NCBI GenBank assembly: GCA_041684965.1 | Contig: JAWLGR010000020.1 | Span: 21,532 to 85,531, forward strand | Direction: 5' to 3' | DNA: 64,000 nucleotides | Origin: Mariniphaga sp041684965 | GTDB taxonomy: Bacteria; Bacteroidota; Bacteroidia; Bacteroidales; Prolixibacteraceae | Shown: piece by piece, positions 1 to 9,969 of the stretch | Layout of the letters: each line of letters starts with the position of its first letter | Position numbering within the stretch: the stretch's first letter is position 1 | Notes under the pieces: model-generated | Databases searched by the model: none | What the model saw: the letters and a program-made list of their open reading frames with translations, nothing else | Told to the model about the DNA's origin: nothing | Made by a program: the position numbers and the translations under genes

Positions 1-624
1 TGGATAATAATTTGTGATTCTTCATTATTACAGGTAAGGAACATATTGAAATTCAAATTTATAAAAAAAAATAATATGTCGGTGTCTTTAATTAATTTTT
101 TTTTTGAATTCAGTCTGATATAGATATTCATGCGTGGCAAACGATATTAATTTTCAACTAATTTCTTAATTGCAGGTTAGGTTACTGCTGCATGTATTTA
201 CTCTTTAATGGTAACTTGTAATCTTAAATTTTTGCAATTGAAATATATCTGGTCATGTTGCCGACTAAATGAATATCAGTGTGTTGCTGATTATGCAGTC
301 TAACAGTCGTCTATCCTAAGGAACCTCCAGAAGCAACCGGCTAAAAGGTATTTTTACTGTTTATCGGAGAATAATACCATTTAAAATTAAAAATCTGCGA
401 ATAAAATTCAAACATTGCTGTAGGGTGATATTATCTGCCGGACTAATATTCAACAGCAAAAAAAAATAGTATGTTTGAATAATGGATTATTTAGGGGGAG
501 AGAACTATTTATAATTTTTTAACGAATTCATTTCTTAACCAGCTTTGAGCCTGTGAGACCGGATTGGAAAGAAAGGCAACGGCTGCAATTGCGGAATTTC
601 AAATTAAATTTTAATATTACGAGT
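1..624. other. Intergenic, no gene seen
   Basis: AT-rich leader region with stop codons in all frames. I see no recognisable protein remnant, RNA gene or convincing hairpin. It probably holds the promoter of the lipoprotein gene that begins at 625. Confidence 0.5.
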
Positions 625-1626
625 ATGAAATACAATAGCATTTTCAGTGTCACATTTTTATTGCTGTGCGTTCTATTTGTTGGTTGTTTTCAGAAATCGG
701 ACAGCAAGAAACCACCTGAACCGCCCTTTAAAGTAATAGTTGACACTGATATGGAATCAGATGTGGATGATGTGGGAGCACTTGCCATGTTGCATGCTCT
801 TGCAGATATGGGCGAGGCAGAGCTTCTGGGAGTGATGGTATGCGCCGTTAATCCCTGGAGTACACTTTGTGCCGATCGTATTAATACATATTTTAAGCGG
901 GAAAATCTCCCCCTTGGGCAGCTTAAGAGGCCAGGTGTCGACCGTGAATCACGTTATGCAAAGCAGGTAGCAGAAGAATTTCAAGGTAAATTTAGCAGTC
1001 CGGATGATGTTCCTGATGCTGTTGATCAATACCGTATGATCCTTTCATCTCAACCAGATAACAGTGTCATTATTTTAACCATTGGGTACCTTACGAACCT
1101 GCGTGACCTGATCAAAAGCGGCCCGGATGAACACAGCGAACTTGAAGGACAGGAGCTTATAAAGCAAAAAGTACATTTATGGGTTTGCATGGGGGGGTGG
1201 TTTCCTGAAGGTCGTGAGTCAAATATACTTTGGGATACAGAAGCTTCTGTTTTTACTATTAATAACTGGCCAACTGAAATCGTTTTTAGCGGTTGGGAAA
1301 TTGGACTTATGGATACAGGTGGTCAAATTCTTGATTTACCTATGTCCAGTCCTGTTCGCAGATCTTATGAGCTTTTTGGCCGTATCCCACATAAAAACTG
1401 GGACCAGGTGGCTGGTTTATTTGCCGTACGCGGACTTTATGAGGGACCCGCAGCCCATTACTGGCAGTTATCAGAACCCGGTCGTATTGTTATTGATGCC
1501 ACAGATGGAAGTAATACCTGGGAAGCAGATTCTGAAGGAACTCACCGGCATTTAATCCAATTGGGTTCCAATGAAGAAATAGCAAAGGAAATTGATGAAC
1601 TTATGATGCATTTACCTGCACAATGA
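625..1626 (+). CDS. Nucleoside hydrolase-like lipoprotein
   Basis: Predicted lipoprotein of 333 residues. Residues 1-21 form a signal peptide with a lipobox ending at Cys21 (LFVGC), so it should be membrane anchored outside the cytoplasm. The motif DTDMESDVDD at about residues 40-49 matches the N-terminal calcium/ribose-binding aspartate cluster of the inosine-uridine-preferring nucleoside hydrolase superfamily; a later MGGWFPEG/NILWDTEA stretch fits the same fold. Secreted Bacteroidota members are usually annotated only as nucleoside hydrolase-like and the substrate is unknown. An upstream in-frame GTG at 553 would put 24 hydrophilic residues before the signal peptide, so I chose the ATG at 625. 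Monocistronic. Confidence 0.8.
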   Translation: MKYNSIFSVTFLLLCVLFVGCFQKSDSKKPPEPPFKVIVDTDMESDVDDVGALAMLHALADMGEAELLGVMVCAVNPWSTLCADRINTYFKRENLPLGQLKRPGVDRESRYAKQVAEEFQGKFSSPDDVPDAVDQYRMILSSQPDNSVIILTIGYLTNLRDLIKSGPDEHSELEGQELIKQKVHLWVCMGGWFPEGRESNILWDTEASVFTINNWPTEIVFSGWEIGLMDTGGQILDLPMSSPVRRSYELFGRIPHKNWDQVAGLFAVRGLYEGPAAHYWQLSEPGRIVIDATDGSNTWEADSEGTHRHLIQLGSNEEIAKEIDELMMHLPAQ

Positions 1627-1793
1627 AAAAAAAATTGCAGCTTAATCCGGAGATGCATATCCGCCATTGCATAATCAGTTAACTTCTCCTTTAGCAATTG
1701 GCTGTCGCAGGAAAAAATACAACTGCAAACCGGGAGAATAGTACCCAATGTGGTTATTGACTTATAATTCAATGCCGTTTAGTTAAGAACTAT

Positions 1794-2075
1794 CTATAAT
1801 CTTTTGTAATTTACATGGTAAGGCCTTTTTGGTATTTTCTTTTGTGGGAAACTTCTTCCTGACCTTATTTGGATGGGCATACGCATTTTTGCACGAAAAT
1901 CCTGTTTTACTGCCCTGGGTGTTTTCCCTGAGAAATTTTCAATTTCAACACTGTTTTTCATTAGCTTGAATGCTTCTTTCACATTCCACCGGTAATGGTA
2001 CAACTGTTCAAATTCTTCATACTTGTTTTTTTTCTCAACCAGTGAGGTGCATAATATTTCTTTGTCCCGTTTACC
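1794..2075 (-). pseudogene. IS4-family transposase, C-terminal remnant
   Basis: Reading on the minus strand, about 94 codons are open and contain LYHYRWNVKEAFKLMK and ENFSGKTPRAVKQDF. These match the C-terminal Y-(2)-R-(3)-E-(6)-K region of IS4-type DDE transposases (YxLRWxVEExYK, then EIENFSGKTxxxVxQDFxAK). The upstream part, with the first two catalytic Asp residues, is missing, there is no start codon in frame after the stop at 2076-2078, and no terminal inverted repeats were seen. A dead insertion sequence fragment. Confidence 0.7.
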
Positions 2076-2231
2076 CTACTGAAATATACCTAACCTTGAA
2101 GGGCTCATTTACAGTTGAAAATAAATTCAATTAGCCTGCTTCTTGTTTTTATTTGGCAGGAACCTCATTTTGAATGCGCGATGTTTAGAAATTTTAGGTT
2201 CCGGTTCGGGAAATTTGTTAACTTTGAAAAA

Positions 2232-2933
2232 ATGGGGAAAATAATTTCATACATCACTATCACTACTTTCATTTTATTTGTTAACTCAGCTTTTGGACAG
2301 GATACAATTAACCCGGACATGGCAACGGTTCAGGTATTAGTGACTGATTTTAATAACAATTCAAAGAATGGTGAATTAATAATTTTTGAAGGGCAAAATA
2401 CATTTGAGAATTATCAGGGAGTAAGTAATGCAGAAGGCAAATTTGAAATTCAGTTGAAAGGGAACGAAACATACCTTATAAAAATTAAAAGTATTGGTAA
2501 AACAGAGGAACACGGTGAATTCACTTTGCCCAAATTAAACGAAGGGGAATACTACAACCCAATTCAAATAACTATTCAATTTGAACCACCCAAAACCTTT
2601 ACGCTGGATAACGTACATTTTGAATCAGGTAAATCAACTCTGATAAAAAATTCATTTGAAGAACTTGAGGAATTATTGGAATTCATGAAACTAAAAAAGG
2701 ATATTATCATCGAAATAGGGGGGCATACGGACAATGTCGGAGATGATGATTTGAATCTTAAGTTATCAGAAGCAAGAGCAGAAACAGTCAAAAAGTATTT
2801 GGTTTCTAATGGAATATTCCCGGACAGAATTGTGTCAAAAGGTTATGGAGAAAATCAGCCGGTTGATACGAACAGCACCCCCGAAGGAAGGCAAAATAAC
2901 AGAAGAACAGAAGTAAAGATATTACGTGAGTGA
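2232..2933 (+). CDS. OmpA-family peptidoglycan-binding protein
   Basis: A 233-residue protein. Residues 1-22 are a signal peptide ending near SAFGQ. Residues 35-115 look like a CarboxypepD-regulatory-like beta-sandwich (VQVLVTD, GKFEIQLKGN). Residues 120-233 are a full OmpA-like C-terminal domain: FESGKSTL, the GGHTDNVG loop that contacts diaminopimelate, SEARAETVKKYL and the terminal NRRTEVKI. It should tether the outer membrane or a periplasmic complex to peptidoglycan. An in-frame ATG at 2115 would add 39 residues ahead of the signal peptide, so the ATG at 2232 is preferred. Its 3' end faces that of the ABC-F gene. Confidence 0.85.
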   Translation: MGKIISYITITTFILFVNSAFGQDTINPDMATVQVLVTDFNNNSKNGELIIFEGQNTFENYQGVSNAEGKFEIQLKGNETYLIKIKSIGKTEEHGEFTLPKLNEGEYYNPIQITIQFEPPKTFTLDNVHFESGKSTLIKNSFEELEELLEFMKLKKDIIIEIGGHTDNVGDDDLNLKLSEARAETVKKYLVSNGIFPDRIVSKGYGENQPVDTNSTPEGRQNNRRTEVKILRE

Positions 2934-2968
2934 AATCACAGGGTAATTTAATAGATCAGGTGCAATTT

Positions 2969-4582
2969 TTAACTATACATTTTTATTCTTAATTCCCTGA
3001 TCCGTTCATCCGAAATGTAATCATCGTATTCCATTAGTTTATCAATGGTTCCATTTGGAGTCAGTTCTATAATCCGGTTGCAGACCGATTGAATAAATTC
3101 ATGATCGTGTGATGCCATAAAAATAGTACCCGGATATTTTACCAGGTTGTTGTTAAATGCCTGAATCGATTCCAGATCGAGGTGATTGGTGGGTGTGTCA
3201 AGAATCAGGGCATTTGGATTAAGCAACATCATTTTAGAAATCATGCAACGCATTTTTTCTCCTCCCGACAATACATTTACCGGCTTATGCACCTCTTCAC
3301 GTGCAAACAACATTTTTCCCAGATAACTCATAATATAGAAATCGGTGGTATCGGTGGTAAACTGGCACAGCCAGTCAAAAAGGCTCAGTTCACTGTTGAA
3401 ATATGCAGAATTGTCAAGTGGCAGATACGCAGAAGTAATGGTTTGTCCCCATTGAAAATTGCCTGCATCGGGTTTTTTGTTACCATTGATGATTTCAAAT
3501 AATGTTGTCATTGCACGGGGGTCGCGCGACAGGAATATTATTTTTTCGCCTTTTGCTGCCGAAAATTCTACATCTTTAAACAATACCGTTCCGTCTATGC
3601 TGGCACTTAACCCATGAACATCCAGGATCTTGTCACCGGCTTCGCGTTCGGGTGTAAAAATTATTCCCGGATACTTACGGGTTGAAGGCTCAATGTCTTC
3701 AATGTTCAGCTTCTCAATCATTTTTTTACGGCTTGTAGCCTGTTTCGATTTTTTTACATTGGCACTAAACCGTGAAATGAATTCCTGCAACTCGGCTTTC
3801 TTTTCTTCTGCCTTCTTGTTCTGTGCTTTTTGTTGCTTTAAGGCAAGCTGGCTACTCTGGTACCAGAAGCTGTAGTTTCCTGCAAACAGTTTTATTTTGC
3901 CATAATCGATGTCAACGGTATGTGTGCTGATGGCATCCAGGAAATGCCGGTCGTGTGAAACCACCAAAACCGTATTCTCATATTCAGAAAGGTAGTTTTC
4001 AAGCCAGGCCACCGTTTCCAGATCAAGGTCGTTAGTGGGTTCATCCAGCAACAGGTTGTCGGGTTTTCCGAACAATGCCTGTGCCAGCAGAACCCGTACT
4101 TTTTGTTTGCCGCTCAACTCTTTCATGGGAGTATAATGAAAAGCTTCCTTTATGCCCAGGTTGCTCAACAGGGTAGCCGCATCATTCTCTGCATTCCAGC
4201 CATCCATGTCGCCAAATTTCTGTTCCAGGTCAGCGGCTTTCATACCGTCCTCATCCGAAAAATCACTTTTCGCGTATAATGCTTCCTTTTCCTGCATAAT
4301 GTTCCAAAGCCGGGAATGTCCTTTTAGAACAGCATGGATGACCAGATCTTCATCGAAAGCAAAATGATCCTGGCTTAATACCGAAAGACGCTCTCCAGGT
4401 CCAAGATTTATTTTACCTGCGGTGGCATCTGTTTCTCCCGAAATGGCTTTAAGGAAAGTAGATTTTCCTGCCCCGTTGGCACCTATAACACCATAACAGT
4501 TGCCGGCAGTAAATTTCAGGTTTACATCCTGAAACAACACCCGCTTTCCAAATTGTATTTTTAAATCAGCAACTTCAATCAT
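2969..4582 (-). CDS. ABC-F family ATPase, YbiT-like
   Basis: A 537-residue cytoplasmic ABC-F protein with two nucleotide-binding domains and no membrane segments; ABC-F proteins act on the ribosome. Domain 1 has an intact Walker A (GANGAGKST, 34-42), LSGKQ (156-160) and LLLDEPTND (177-185). The charged inter-domain linker (245-300) carries the P-site-tRNA interaction segment with RFSANVKKSKQATSRK, as in E. coli YbiT. Domain 2 is unusual: the expected Walker A around 351-360 reads SRDPRAMTT and lacks the GxxGxGK(S/T) loop, and the catalytic Glu after Walker B is Thr463 (ILDTPTNHLD), although LSGGEK (438-443) is kept. I chose the start giving MIEVADLKIQFG, the normal family N-terminus; an upstream in-frame ATG at 4636 would add 18 residues. 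Confidence 0.85.
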   Translation of the reverse strand: MIEVADLKIQFGKRVLFQDVNLKFTAGNCYGVIGANGAGKSTFLKAISGETDATAGKINLGPGERLSVLSQDHFAFDEDLVIHAVLKGHSRLWNIMQEKEALYAKSDFSDEDGMKAADLEQKFGDMDGWNAENDAATLLSNLGIKEAFHYTPMKELSGKQKVRVLLAQALFGKPDNLLLDEPTNDLDLETVAWLENYLSEYENTVLVVSHDRHFLDAISTHTVDIDYGKIKLFAGNYSFWYQSSQLALKQQKAQNKKAEEKKAELQEFISRFSANVKKSKQATSRKKMIEKLNIEDIEPSTRKYPGIIFTPEREAGDKILDVHGLSASIDGTVLFKDVEFSAAKGEKIIFLSRDPRAMTTLFEIINGNKKPDAGNFQWGQTITSAYLPLDNSAYFNSELSLFDWLCQFTTDTTDFYIMSYLGKMLFAREEVHKPVNVLSGGEKMRCMISKMMLLNPNALILDTPTNHLDLESIQAFNNNLVKYPGTIFMASHDHEFIQSVCNRIIELTPNGTIDKLMEYDDYISDERIRELRIKMYS

Positions 4583-5070
4583 AATAATATTCCGGATTTT
4601 ACATCCTTTTGTGAATGGGGGTGCAAACCTAATCAAAAATCTTCATATTCAGCAGAAATCAATAATAAAGGGAAAAGAAAAAAGGAATATTAACAGAGCT
4701 TCAACAATAAGGTGCCGTTCTTATTATGAATGAATGTAATTCCTGGATGTAACAGCCAAATATACAGGAGATAAATCTGCAACAGGAGTTTCAATTCCGA
4801 ACTGCATTATTGGCCTTGTATAACATCCCCCGCCATAATATAACCTGCAATAGAACCTGTAAAATTTACTAAAGGAACTGCTGTTAAATACAGGGAATCA
4901 TTTTATATCCAATACCTTTGCCTTTCTCGCAACAAGAGAAAAAGATTATTATTAATAATTATATGTCAGAAAAAAATTAATAACTTTAATAATTAAAGGG
5001 AAAGACCTTTAAGAAAAAACTATTTACTGTTTAATTTCCTGAATAAAAACCGCTAATCCAATTAGAAATC
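4583..5070. other. Intergenic, no gene seen
   Basis: About 490 bases between the divergent ABC-F and beta-barrel genes. AT-rich, no recognisable protein remnant or RNA. It should contain both promoters, but I cannot point to convincing elements. Confidence 0.45.
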
Positions 5071-5559
5071 ATGAAAAATGTAATTAAACCGATTTTGCTG
5101 TTAGGCCTGCTGTTTTATTTTTTCTTCATCAATAATTATCACGTTCGTGGTCAGGAGAGATTTAATCTATATGGAGGAATTGGTATACCAGAGCAATGGG
5201 TACTTGGGCCACGTTTTCAATTTAATCAGGTACAGCTAGGAGCAGGATTTGGGATTAGTAGTCACCAAAATTCAATTTCAGGTGATATTGCCTATCATTT
5301 CGGAGGGAGTTCTCAAATGTCGGATAGAAGACCCTGGTACATAAAAGGAGGTTTATCAAAGTGGATAGCTCGTGAGGAGCAAATCGAGAATCAATTAGGA
5401 ATCTACTTTCGTGCCGGAAGAGATATTAATTTCAGTAAAAAATTAGGTTTGAATATTGAATTTGGAATTCTTACTGGTGATTTGGCTGATGAATTGATTT
5501 TAGGGAATGACAGCAAAGTAATACCATGCCTCGGAATTTTTCTGTTCTATCGAATATAG
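5071..5559 (+). CDS. Small outer-membrane beta-barrel protein
   Basis: A 162-residue protein. Residues 1-27 are a signal peptide with a hydrophobic core (ILLLGLLFYFFFI) and a cut near VRGQ. The rest alternates polar and hydrophobic residues with glycine/aromatic-rich strands such as FNLYGGIGI, VQLGAGFGI and LNIEFGILTG, and ends in FLFYRI with aromatic residues close to the C-terminus. This is the pattern of an 8-stranded outer-membrane barrel. No specific family is recognised. It lies 38 bases upstream of the aminotransferase gene on the same strand, so they could be co-transcribed. Confidence 0.6.
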   Translation: MKNVIKPILLLGLLFYFFFINNYHVRGQERFNLYGGIGIPEQWVLGPRFQFNQVQLGAGFGISSHQNSISGDIAYHFGGSSQMSDRRPWYIKGGLSKWIAREEQIENQLGIYFRAGRDINFSKKLGLNIEFGILTGDLADELILGNDSKVIPCLGIFLFYRI

Positions 5560-5597
5560 AAATGACAGAATGGTAAATGCACCAGAAACTTAAACCT

Positions 5598-6880
5598 ATG
5601 AAAGAAAAAATTAAAAGATACAAGTCCATTAATCTTGGTGAAGTTACTGTTCCACATTTTTTTCCCATGCTAAAGGCTCTTTTATATATACCTGCAAGGG
5701 AGATGCAGTTTTGGATTTCACCAGTGGCTACGGGGTTGCAAATACCGGATGGATGCACCCTAAAATAATACATGCAGTCAGACAACAGTTGAAGAAAGCT
5801 ACTTACTGCCCTCCCTGGATGGCTACTGAACTTGCCCTTGAGTTAAGTGAGGTCATGCTTGAATTAGTTCCAGGTGGCATGACTGCGTGTTTAAGGTCTA
5901 CTGGTGGAAGTGAAGCCATAGAAGGGACTCTCCGTGCGGTTTTTGCACTTACAGGTAAGAATACGTTGGTTTCATTTTACAGGTCTTATCATGGTGGGAC
6001 GGCGAAAGCCATAAGATTAAGTGATTATGAGGCTTTTAATTTGTTGGAAATACAAAGAAGCCCACACCATTATTTGAAGATCCCCTTTCCCGGGATTTAC
6101 GAATCATACGTAAATGGTGGTGTGGCCATTTCTGAATCGGATAGTTTGAATATTCTGGAGAAAATTTTTGTGACTGAACCGGATGTTGCTGCATTTATTG
6201 CTGAGCCAATTATAGGCAGTGGAGGGGTGCTTACTCCTCCCGAAGGTTTTCTTTTAAAGATAGAGGATTTATGCAGAAAATATGGAATCCTTCTTATCAT
6301 TGATGAGGTGATTACAGGTTTTGGAAGAGTTGGCAGGTTCACAGCATCGGAATTCATGAAACTGAAACCTGATGCGCTTATTTTCGCAAAAGGAATGGGT
6401 GGTGGATATATTCCAATTGGATGTGGTGTACTAAATGAAAACCTGACCAGCGCTTTGAGAAATTATCAGGATGTTAGTCCAACTTTTGGATGGACACCAC
6501 TGGCATGTGCGGCAGCATTAGCAAACATAAGTGTAATAAAGGAAGAGGGATTATGTGAAAAAGCACGTTTGGATGGAGAAAAATTGTTAGCTGCCATCAA
6601 AAGTCTTACGAACATGTACTTGCCTGACCATACACATGAGGTGCGCGGTATGGGCATGATGATTGGTATTCAATTGGTTGAACCGGATAGCAGAAGACCC
6701 AGCAGGCTCCTTGTTAATAAATTATTACTGGCCATGTTTAATCTGGGCCTGATGTGCTCTGCAGATTGGAACAGTCATACAATTATTTTAATGCCACCTC
6801 TTACTATAACTTCAAAGGAGTTGAACAAGGGATTAGGTATCATGGAAAGTGTTTTCAGAAGATATAAAAAGAATAGCTGA
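5598..6880 (+). CDS. Class III PLP aminotransferase, frameshifted
   Basis: A PLP-dependent class III aminotransferase (acetylornithine/4-aminobutyrate type) split across two frames. From 5598 the first frame reads MKEKIKRYK...VTVPHFF; the second frame continues HAKGSFIYTCKGDAVLDFTSG, GYGVANTGW and the whole catalytic body. The break falls in the T7 tract 5657-5663: one extra T would join the halves as PHFFSHAKGS without loss. The body has LIIDEVITGFGRVG (PLP-ring Asp) and IFAKGMGGGYIPIG (Schiff-base Lys), so chemistry is intact. A shorter product could start at the ATG at 5711 but would lack the conserved N-terminal strand. It is either a recent frameshift, transcriptional slippage or a sequencing error. 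Substrate unknown; its position near the ACP/ketosynthase operon (opposite strand) is suggestive only. Confidence 0.8.
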
Positions 6881-7182
6881 TTTATTTCAGAAAGCTTTTT
6901 GAGTCTGGATCCGATCAAATTCTTTTTTAAGGATTCCGCTATGAATATTTCAGGTATTATACCAGGATTTTGGTTATTGATTTTAATTACAATCTAATTT
7001 ATTAACAGGACTTAACTGTAGCTCCGGTCAGGAATATTTTGTATCTTTTCTTTAATAATAAAAAGTGAATAAAATGATTACCGTATACCCTATTTCATTT
7101 CTATAAGAGATTGAATAATTGATTAGTATGATATTCTCAAAAGAGTAGGATACAAGCAAAGAGTTGCTAAAAATCACACATC
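6881..7182. other. Intergenic, no gene seen
   Basis: About 300 AT-rich bases between the aminotransferase and the propeller lipoprotein. No protein remnant or strong hairpin recognised. It presumably carries the promoter of the gene at 7183. Confidence 0.4.
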
Positions 7183-8103
7183 ATGACTTCTAAATTTTGT
7201 TATATTTTTATAGTAATGGCTGCATTGGTCGTTAATTGTAAAGACTCGGATAAAGAACTTTCAGAGGATATTGACCTTGATCTCGTTGGAAACGTTATTT
7301 TCATGAAAGGTGAGAGGTTGGAAATGGCTAATGTAAACTCAATGTCTCTTGCTAAATATTATGGGAATGCACTTAATCGGACAAGGCCTGTCTGGTCTCA
7401 TGATGGAGCCAGATTTGCGGCAATTAATCAGGAAAGTTCTGTTGAAGCATCCGGGGGTTCTGCCTATCTAGAAATTAAAATTTTCGATATTACCGATAAC
7501 TCAACAGTACATTGGAGAATTGATTCCTCCAGCGGAACATTAACATGGTCACCTGATGGAAACACAATTGCTTTTATTGCATATAGAGGAAATAACATGA
7601 TTTTTTATCTGAATACCCAGAATGGTGATATCACTCACACCACCCTTTCCTTAAAATATGATAGCTGGATCACAGCCTTGGCATGGCATCCTGATGGCAA
7701 AACCATAGCTGTTAATGTTAGCTCTTCACATTATGATTTTCAGCAGAAAAATGATATAATGATGATTGAGCCTTATGATACAGAATTAAAAAGTCAATTT
7801 TCTCTTACATCCGGAGGTATAGTTGAATATTTAGATTGGAACAGTGACGGTTCGAAGCTTTTATATTCATATTCATCAAATTCCGATATTTTTATAATTA
7901 ATTCAGATGGCAGCGGGAATAGGGATATACCATCTATTTATGGACATGCCCCTTGCTGGTCAAGAGATGGAAAAAATATCTTATACACAGGTATAGCAGG
8001 CACCTCGGGCTCTACTCTCATTTTTGGAATATTTGTTACTGATACTGAGGGTTCATTTAATAAATTGCTATTAAAAAATGCAGGATATTGCGATTGGTAT
8101 TAA
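7183..8103 (+). CDS. TolB/WD40-like beta-propeller lipoprotein (copy A)
   Basis: A 306-residue predicted lipoprotein. The short signal peptide ends in a lipobox-like LVVNC, Cys at residue 19. The body repeats TolB/PD40-type blades: RPVWSHDGARFAAI, LTWSPDGNTIAFI, LAWHPDGKTIAV, LDWNSDGSKLLYS and PCWSRDGKNILYT. Such propellers bind peptides or ligands, or act as scaffolds; no catalytic residues are evident. A close paralogue lies inverted at 16625-17554 and shares the N-terminal VGNVIFM and MANVNSM segments and the terminal NAGYCDWY. The pair flanks the ketosynthase operon. The Lys after the lipoprotein Cys gives no outer-membrane retention clue I trust. Confidence 0.7.
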   Translation: MTSKFCYIFIVMAALVVNCKDSDKELSEDIDLDLVGNVIFMKGERLEMANVNSMSLAKYYGNALNRTRPVWSHDGARFAAINQESSVEASGGSAYLEIKIFDITDNSTVHWRIDSSSGTLTWSPDGNTIAFIAYRGNNMIFYLNTQNGDITHTTLSLKYDSWITALAWHPDGKTIAVNVSSSHYDFQQKNDIMMIEPYDTELKSQFSLTSGGIVEYLDWNSDGSKLLYSYSSNSDIFIINSDGSGNRDIPSIYGHAPCWSRDGKNILYTGIAGTSGSTLIFGIFVTDTEGSFNKLLLKNAGYCDWY

Positions 8104-8405
8104 ATACTTCTTTGAGTAAAAGTTAGATTACCCGGTTCCGCGTGTAGAGCTTGTATAATTGAAATATATCTTAATTTTCTTATGCTGGATATGAAGCAGT
8201 GGATGTGTAAGTTTAAAGCATCATATACTCTATAAGTAAATTTAAAGATTGTGACGTAAGGTTTTCAACAGGCCCTATTATAGATTGATTTATTTTCTGT
8301 ATCTTACATTGGGATTACAGACATATTCGTTAAAATATCTAAACAGGCAATTTCATTTGCCATATTTCGATGATTGATTTAGTAAATTTTTTAAAAGCAT
8401 AACAA
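8104..8405. other. Intergenic, no gene seen
   Basis: About 300 AT-rich bases between the propeller gene and the papain-like protease gene. Nothing recognised. Confidence 0.4.
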
Positions 8406-9563
8406 ATGGCATATAATGAACTTGTACTGGAAAATAAATTGACCAACCGTTTTATTATTGATTTTTCAGTATTAAATTGGTTCTATTCATCGCTGGTACT
8501 TTCATTTGACATGGAACTTCAAACCCAGTCCAATTGGTGTTGGGCTGCCACTTCCAAAAGTGTTTCAAAATTTTATTCGGTGTTTAGTCCATGGACACAA
8601 TGTAAAGTTGCAGGTGAGGAATTAGAAAATTCTTGTTGTGATTCTCCTGTACCTTCCGCTTGTAATGTACCCTGGTATCTCAATAAAGCTTTGACCAGGA
8701 CAAATAATTTTACTAGCTATCAAAGCGGGACAATAACATGGGACAGAATTAAACAAGAGCTGGAAAATGGTTTAATTATTGGTGCACGTATTGGTTGGAA
8801 TGGCGGAGGTGGACATTTTATGGTAATATATGGTGTTTCAAAATCTCAAGGAGTTGAGTATCTTCATATCGATGATCCTATTTATGGGAAAAGTACTTTA
8901 ACATATAATCAGTTTGCAACAAATTACCAAAATAATGGCACCTGGACACATACATACTTTACTAAAAAATATTTTTATCTGATGTGGTACAAAGATTTGG
9001 TTTTTAATCCGGCTTTACTAAAACCTATTCCCTCTGTCCGACCTCTTTTGAATGTATACGGTGAAAAAATTGAAACATTGAAGGAAATGGTAATGAATGA
9101 TATAAGGCTTCCTCATTATGTTTTTAATATCAGTTTAAATGAAATAAAACGAGGAATGAAGCTCCCCCAAAATCCATCCTCTTTAAGGGTATTGGAAATT
9201 AAAGAAAATTCACCGGTTGCCTTTTATGAATTGAGTTTAAATGAAGAGAATCCCGAATTAATTCAAATGAACACCAACATGGATTTCTTTGATAAAATGG
9301 ACAGTTCAATGTCTAGATTAAAACAGACTAATAGTAGAAATAAATCGGTAGGCGAACTGAGAACTATAAGAATCCATGCTTTGAATATTGAGGCAATCTG
9401 GCTGCATTACAATGATAACACTGAAGATTTAATTAGTGTCTTGCCAAGATTTGATTATCAGCATATAAAATCTGATACTGTTTACACATTGAAGGAATTT
9501 TTGGAACTTCTGCAAAGGGAGAGAAGTCAACTGGGAAAATTAGACGAATTGATGGGTTCTTAA
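8406..9563 (+). CDS. Papain-like cysteine peptidase, C70/C39-like
   Basis: A 385-residue protein. The N-terminal half holds a papain-fold peptidase of the AvrRpt2/C70 type: QTQSNWCWAA with catalytic Cys45, GGGHFMVIYG with His137 and HIDDPIYG with Asp156/157. The extra cysteines in ELENSCCDSP and SACNVPW are typical of the family. Residues about 190-385 form a second region of unknown function with no recognised domain. The N-terminus (1-35) is only weakly hydrophobic and not a convincing signal peptide; a start at Met36 (8511) would still keep the catalytic core. Possible roles are processing a secreted peptide, a toxin/effector or housekeeping; the sequence does not decide. Confidence 0.75.
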   Translation: MAYNELVLENKLTNRFIIDFSVLNWFYSSLVLSFDMELQTQSNWCWAATSKSVSKFYSVFSPWTQCKVAGEELENSCCDSPVPSACNVPWYLNKALTRTNNFTSYQSGTITWDRIKQELENGLIIGARIGWNGGGGHFMVIYGVSKSQGVEYLHIDDPIYGKSTLTYNQFATNYQNNGTWTHTYFTKKYFYLMWYKDLVFNPALLKPIPSVRPLLNVYGEKIETLKEMVMNDIRLPHYVFNISLNEIKRGMKLPQNPSSLRVLEIKENSPVAFYELSLNEENPELIQMNTNMDFFDKMDSSMSRLKQTNSRNKSVGELRTIRIHALNIEAIWLHYNDNTEDLISVLPRFDYQHIKSDTVYTLKEFLELLQRERSQLGKLDELMGS

Positions 9564-9969
9564 TTAAAATTCACTTTAGTATCAGAAAATGGGCAATTAC
9601 ATTTATGCCTAAACTATTAAGCGTAGATTCGGTGTTCAGCATGAGCAAGTCAAATTTTGCAGTAACAAATCGCGGCTGCCCGCAACCAGGTGCTTGACAG
9701 CCTTAATAGTGGTGAAATCAATTGCGCTCAGAACCGGCAAATAATGCAGGTTCTAAGGGAAATGGATCAAAAATTCATTGCCAAATCATTGAACATTAAA
9801 GCTTTTCCCGTTCCGTATACCCTGTTGCTTGAACATCTCAGTAAATCCTCAGCCAGGAGTAGTGGGAATCCATTAATGCCTGAATGTCAACTTGACAAGC
9901 GAATTACCGGAAGGAATTTATTTTAAATATCTTTTTTATAGATAAGCTTCAGTGGGTTTTGCATCCTGC
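9564..9969. other. Intergenic with a doubtful 78-codon ORF
   Basis: Lies between the convergent protease gene and hotdog gene. An open frame at 9690-9926 (plus) starts LDSLNSGEINCAQN and has a protein-like composition. It extends upstream without a start (QIAAARNQV), so it may be the tail of a lost gene. I do not recognise it. No terminator-like hairpin seen. Confidence 0.3.

Noticed and set aside
1542..1772. 76-codon minus-strand ORF after the nucleoside hydrolase-like gene
   Set aside because: Overlaps the end of the real gene antisense and has no recognisable features.
3182..4367. Several plus-strand open frames inside the ABC-F gene
   Set aside because: Antisense shadows of a well-conserved coding gene; no family resemblance.
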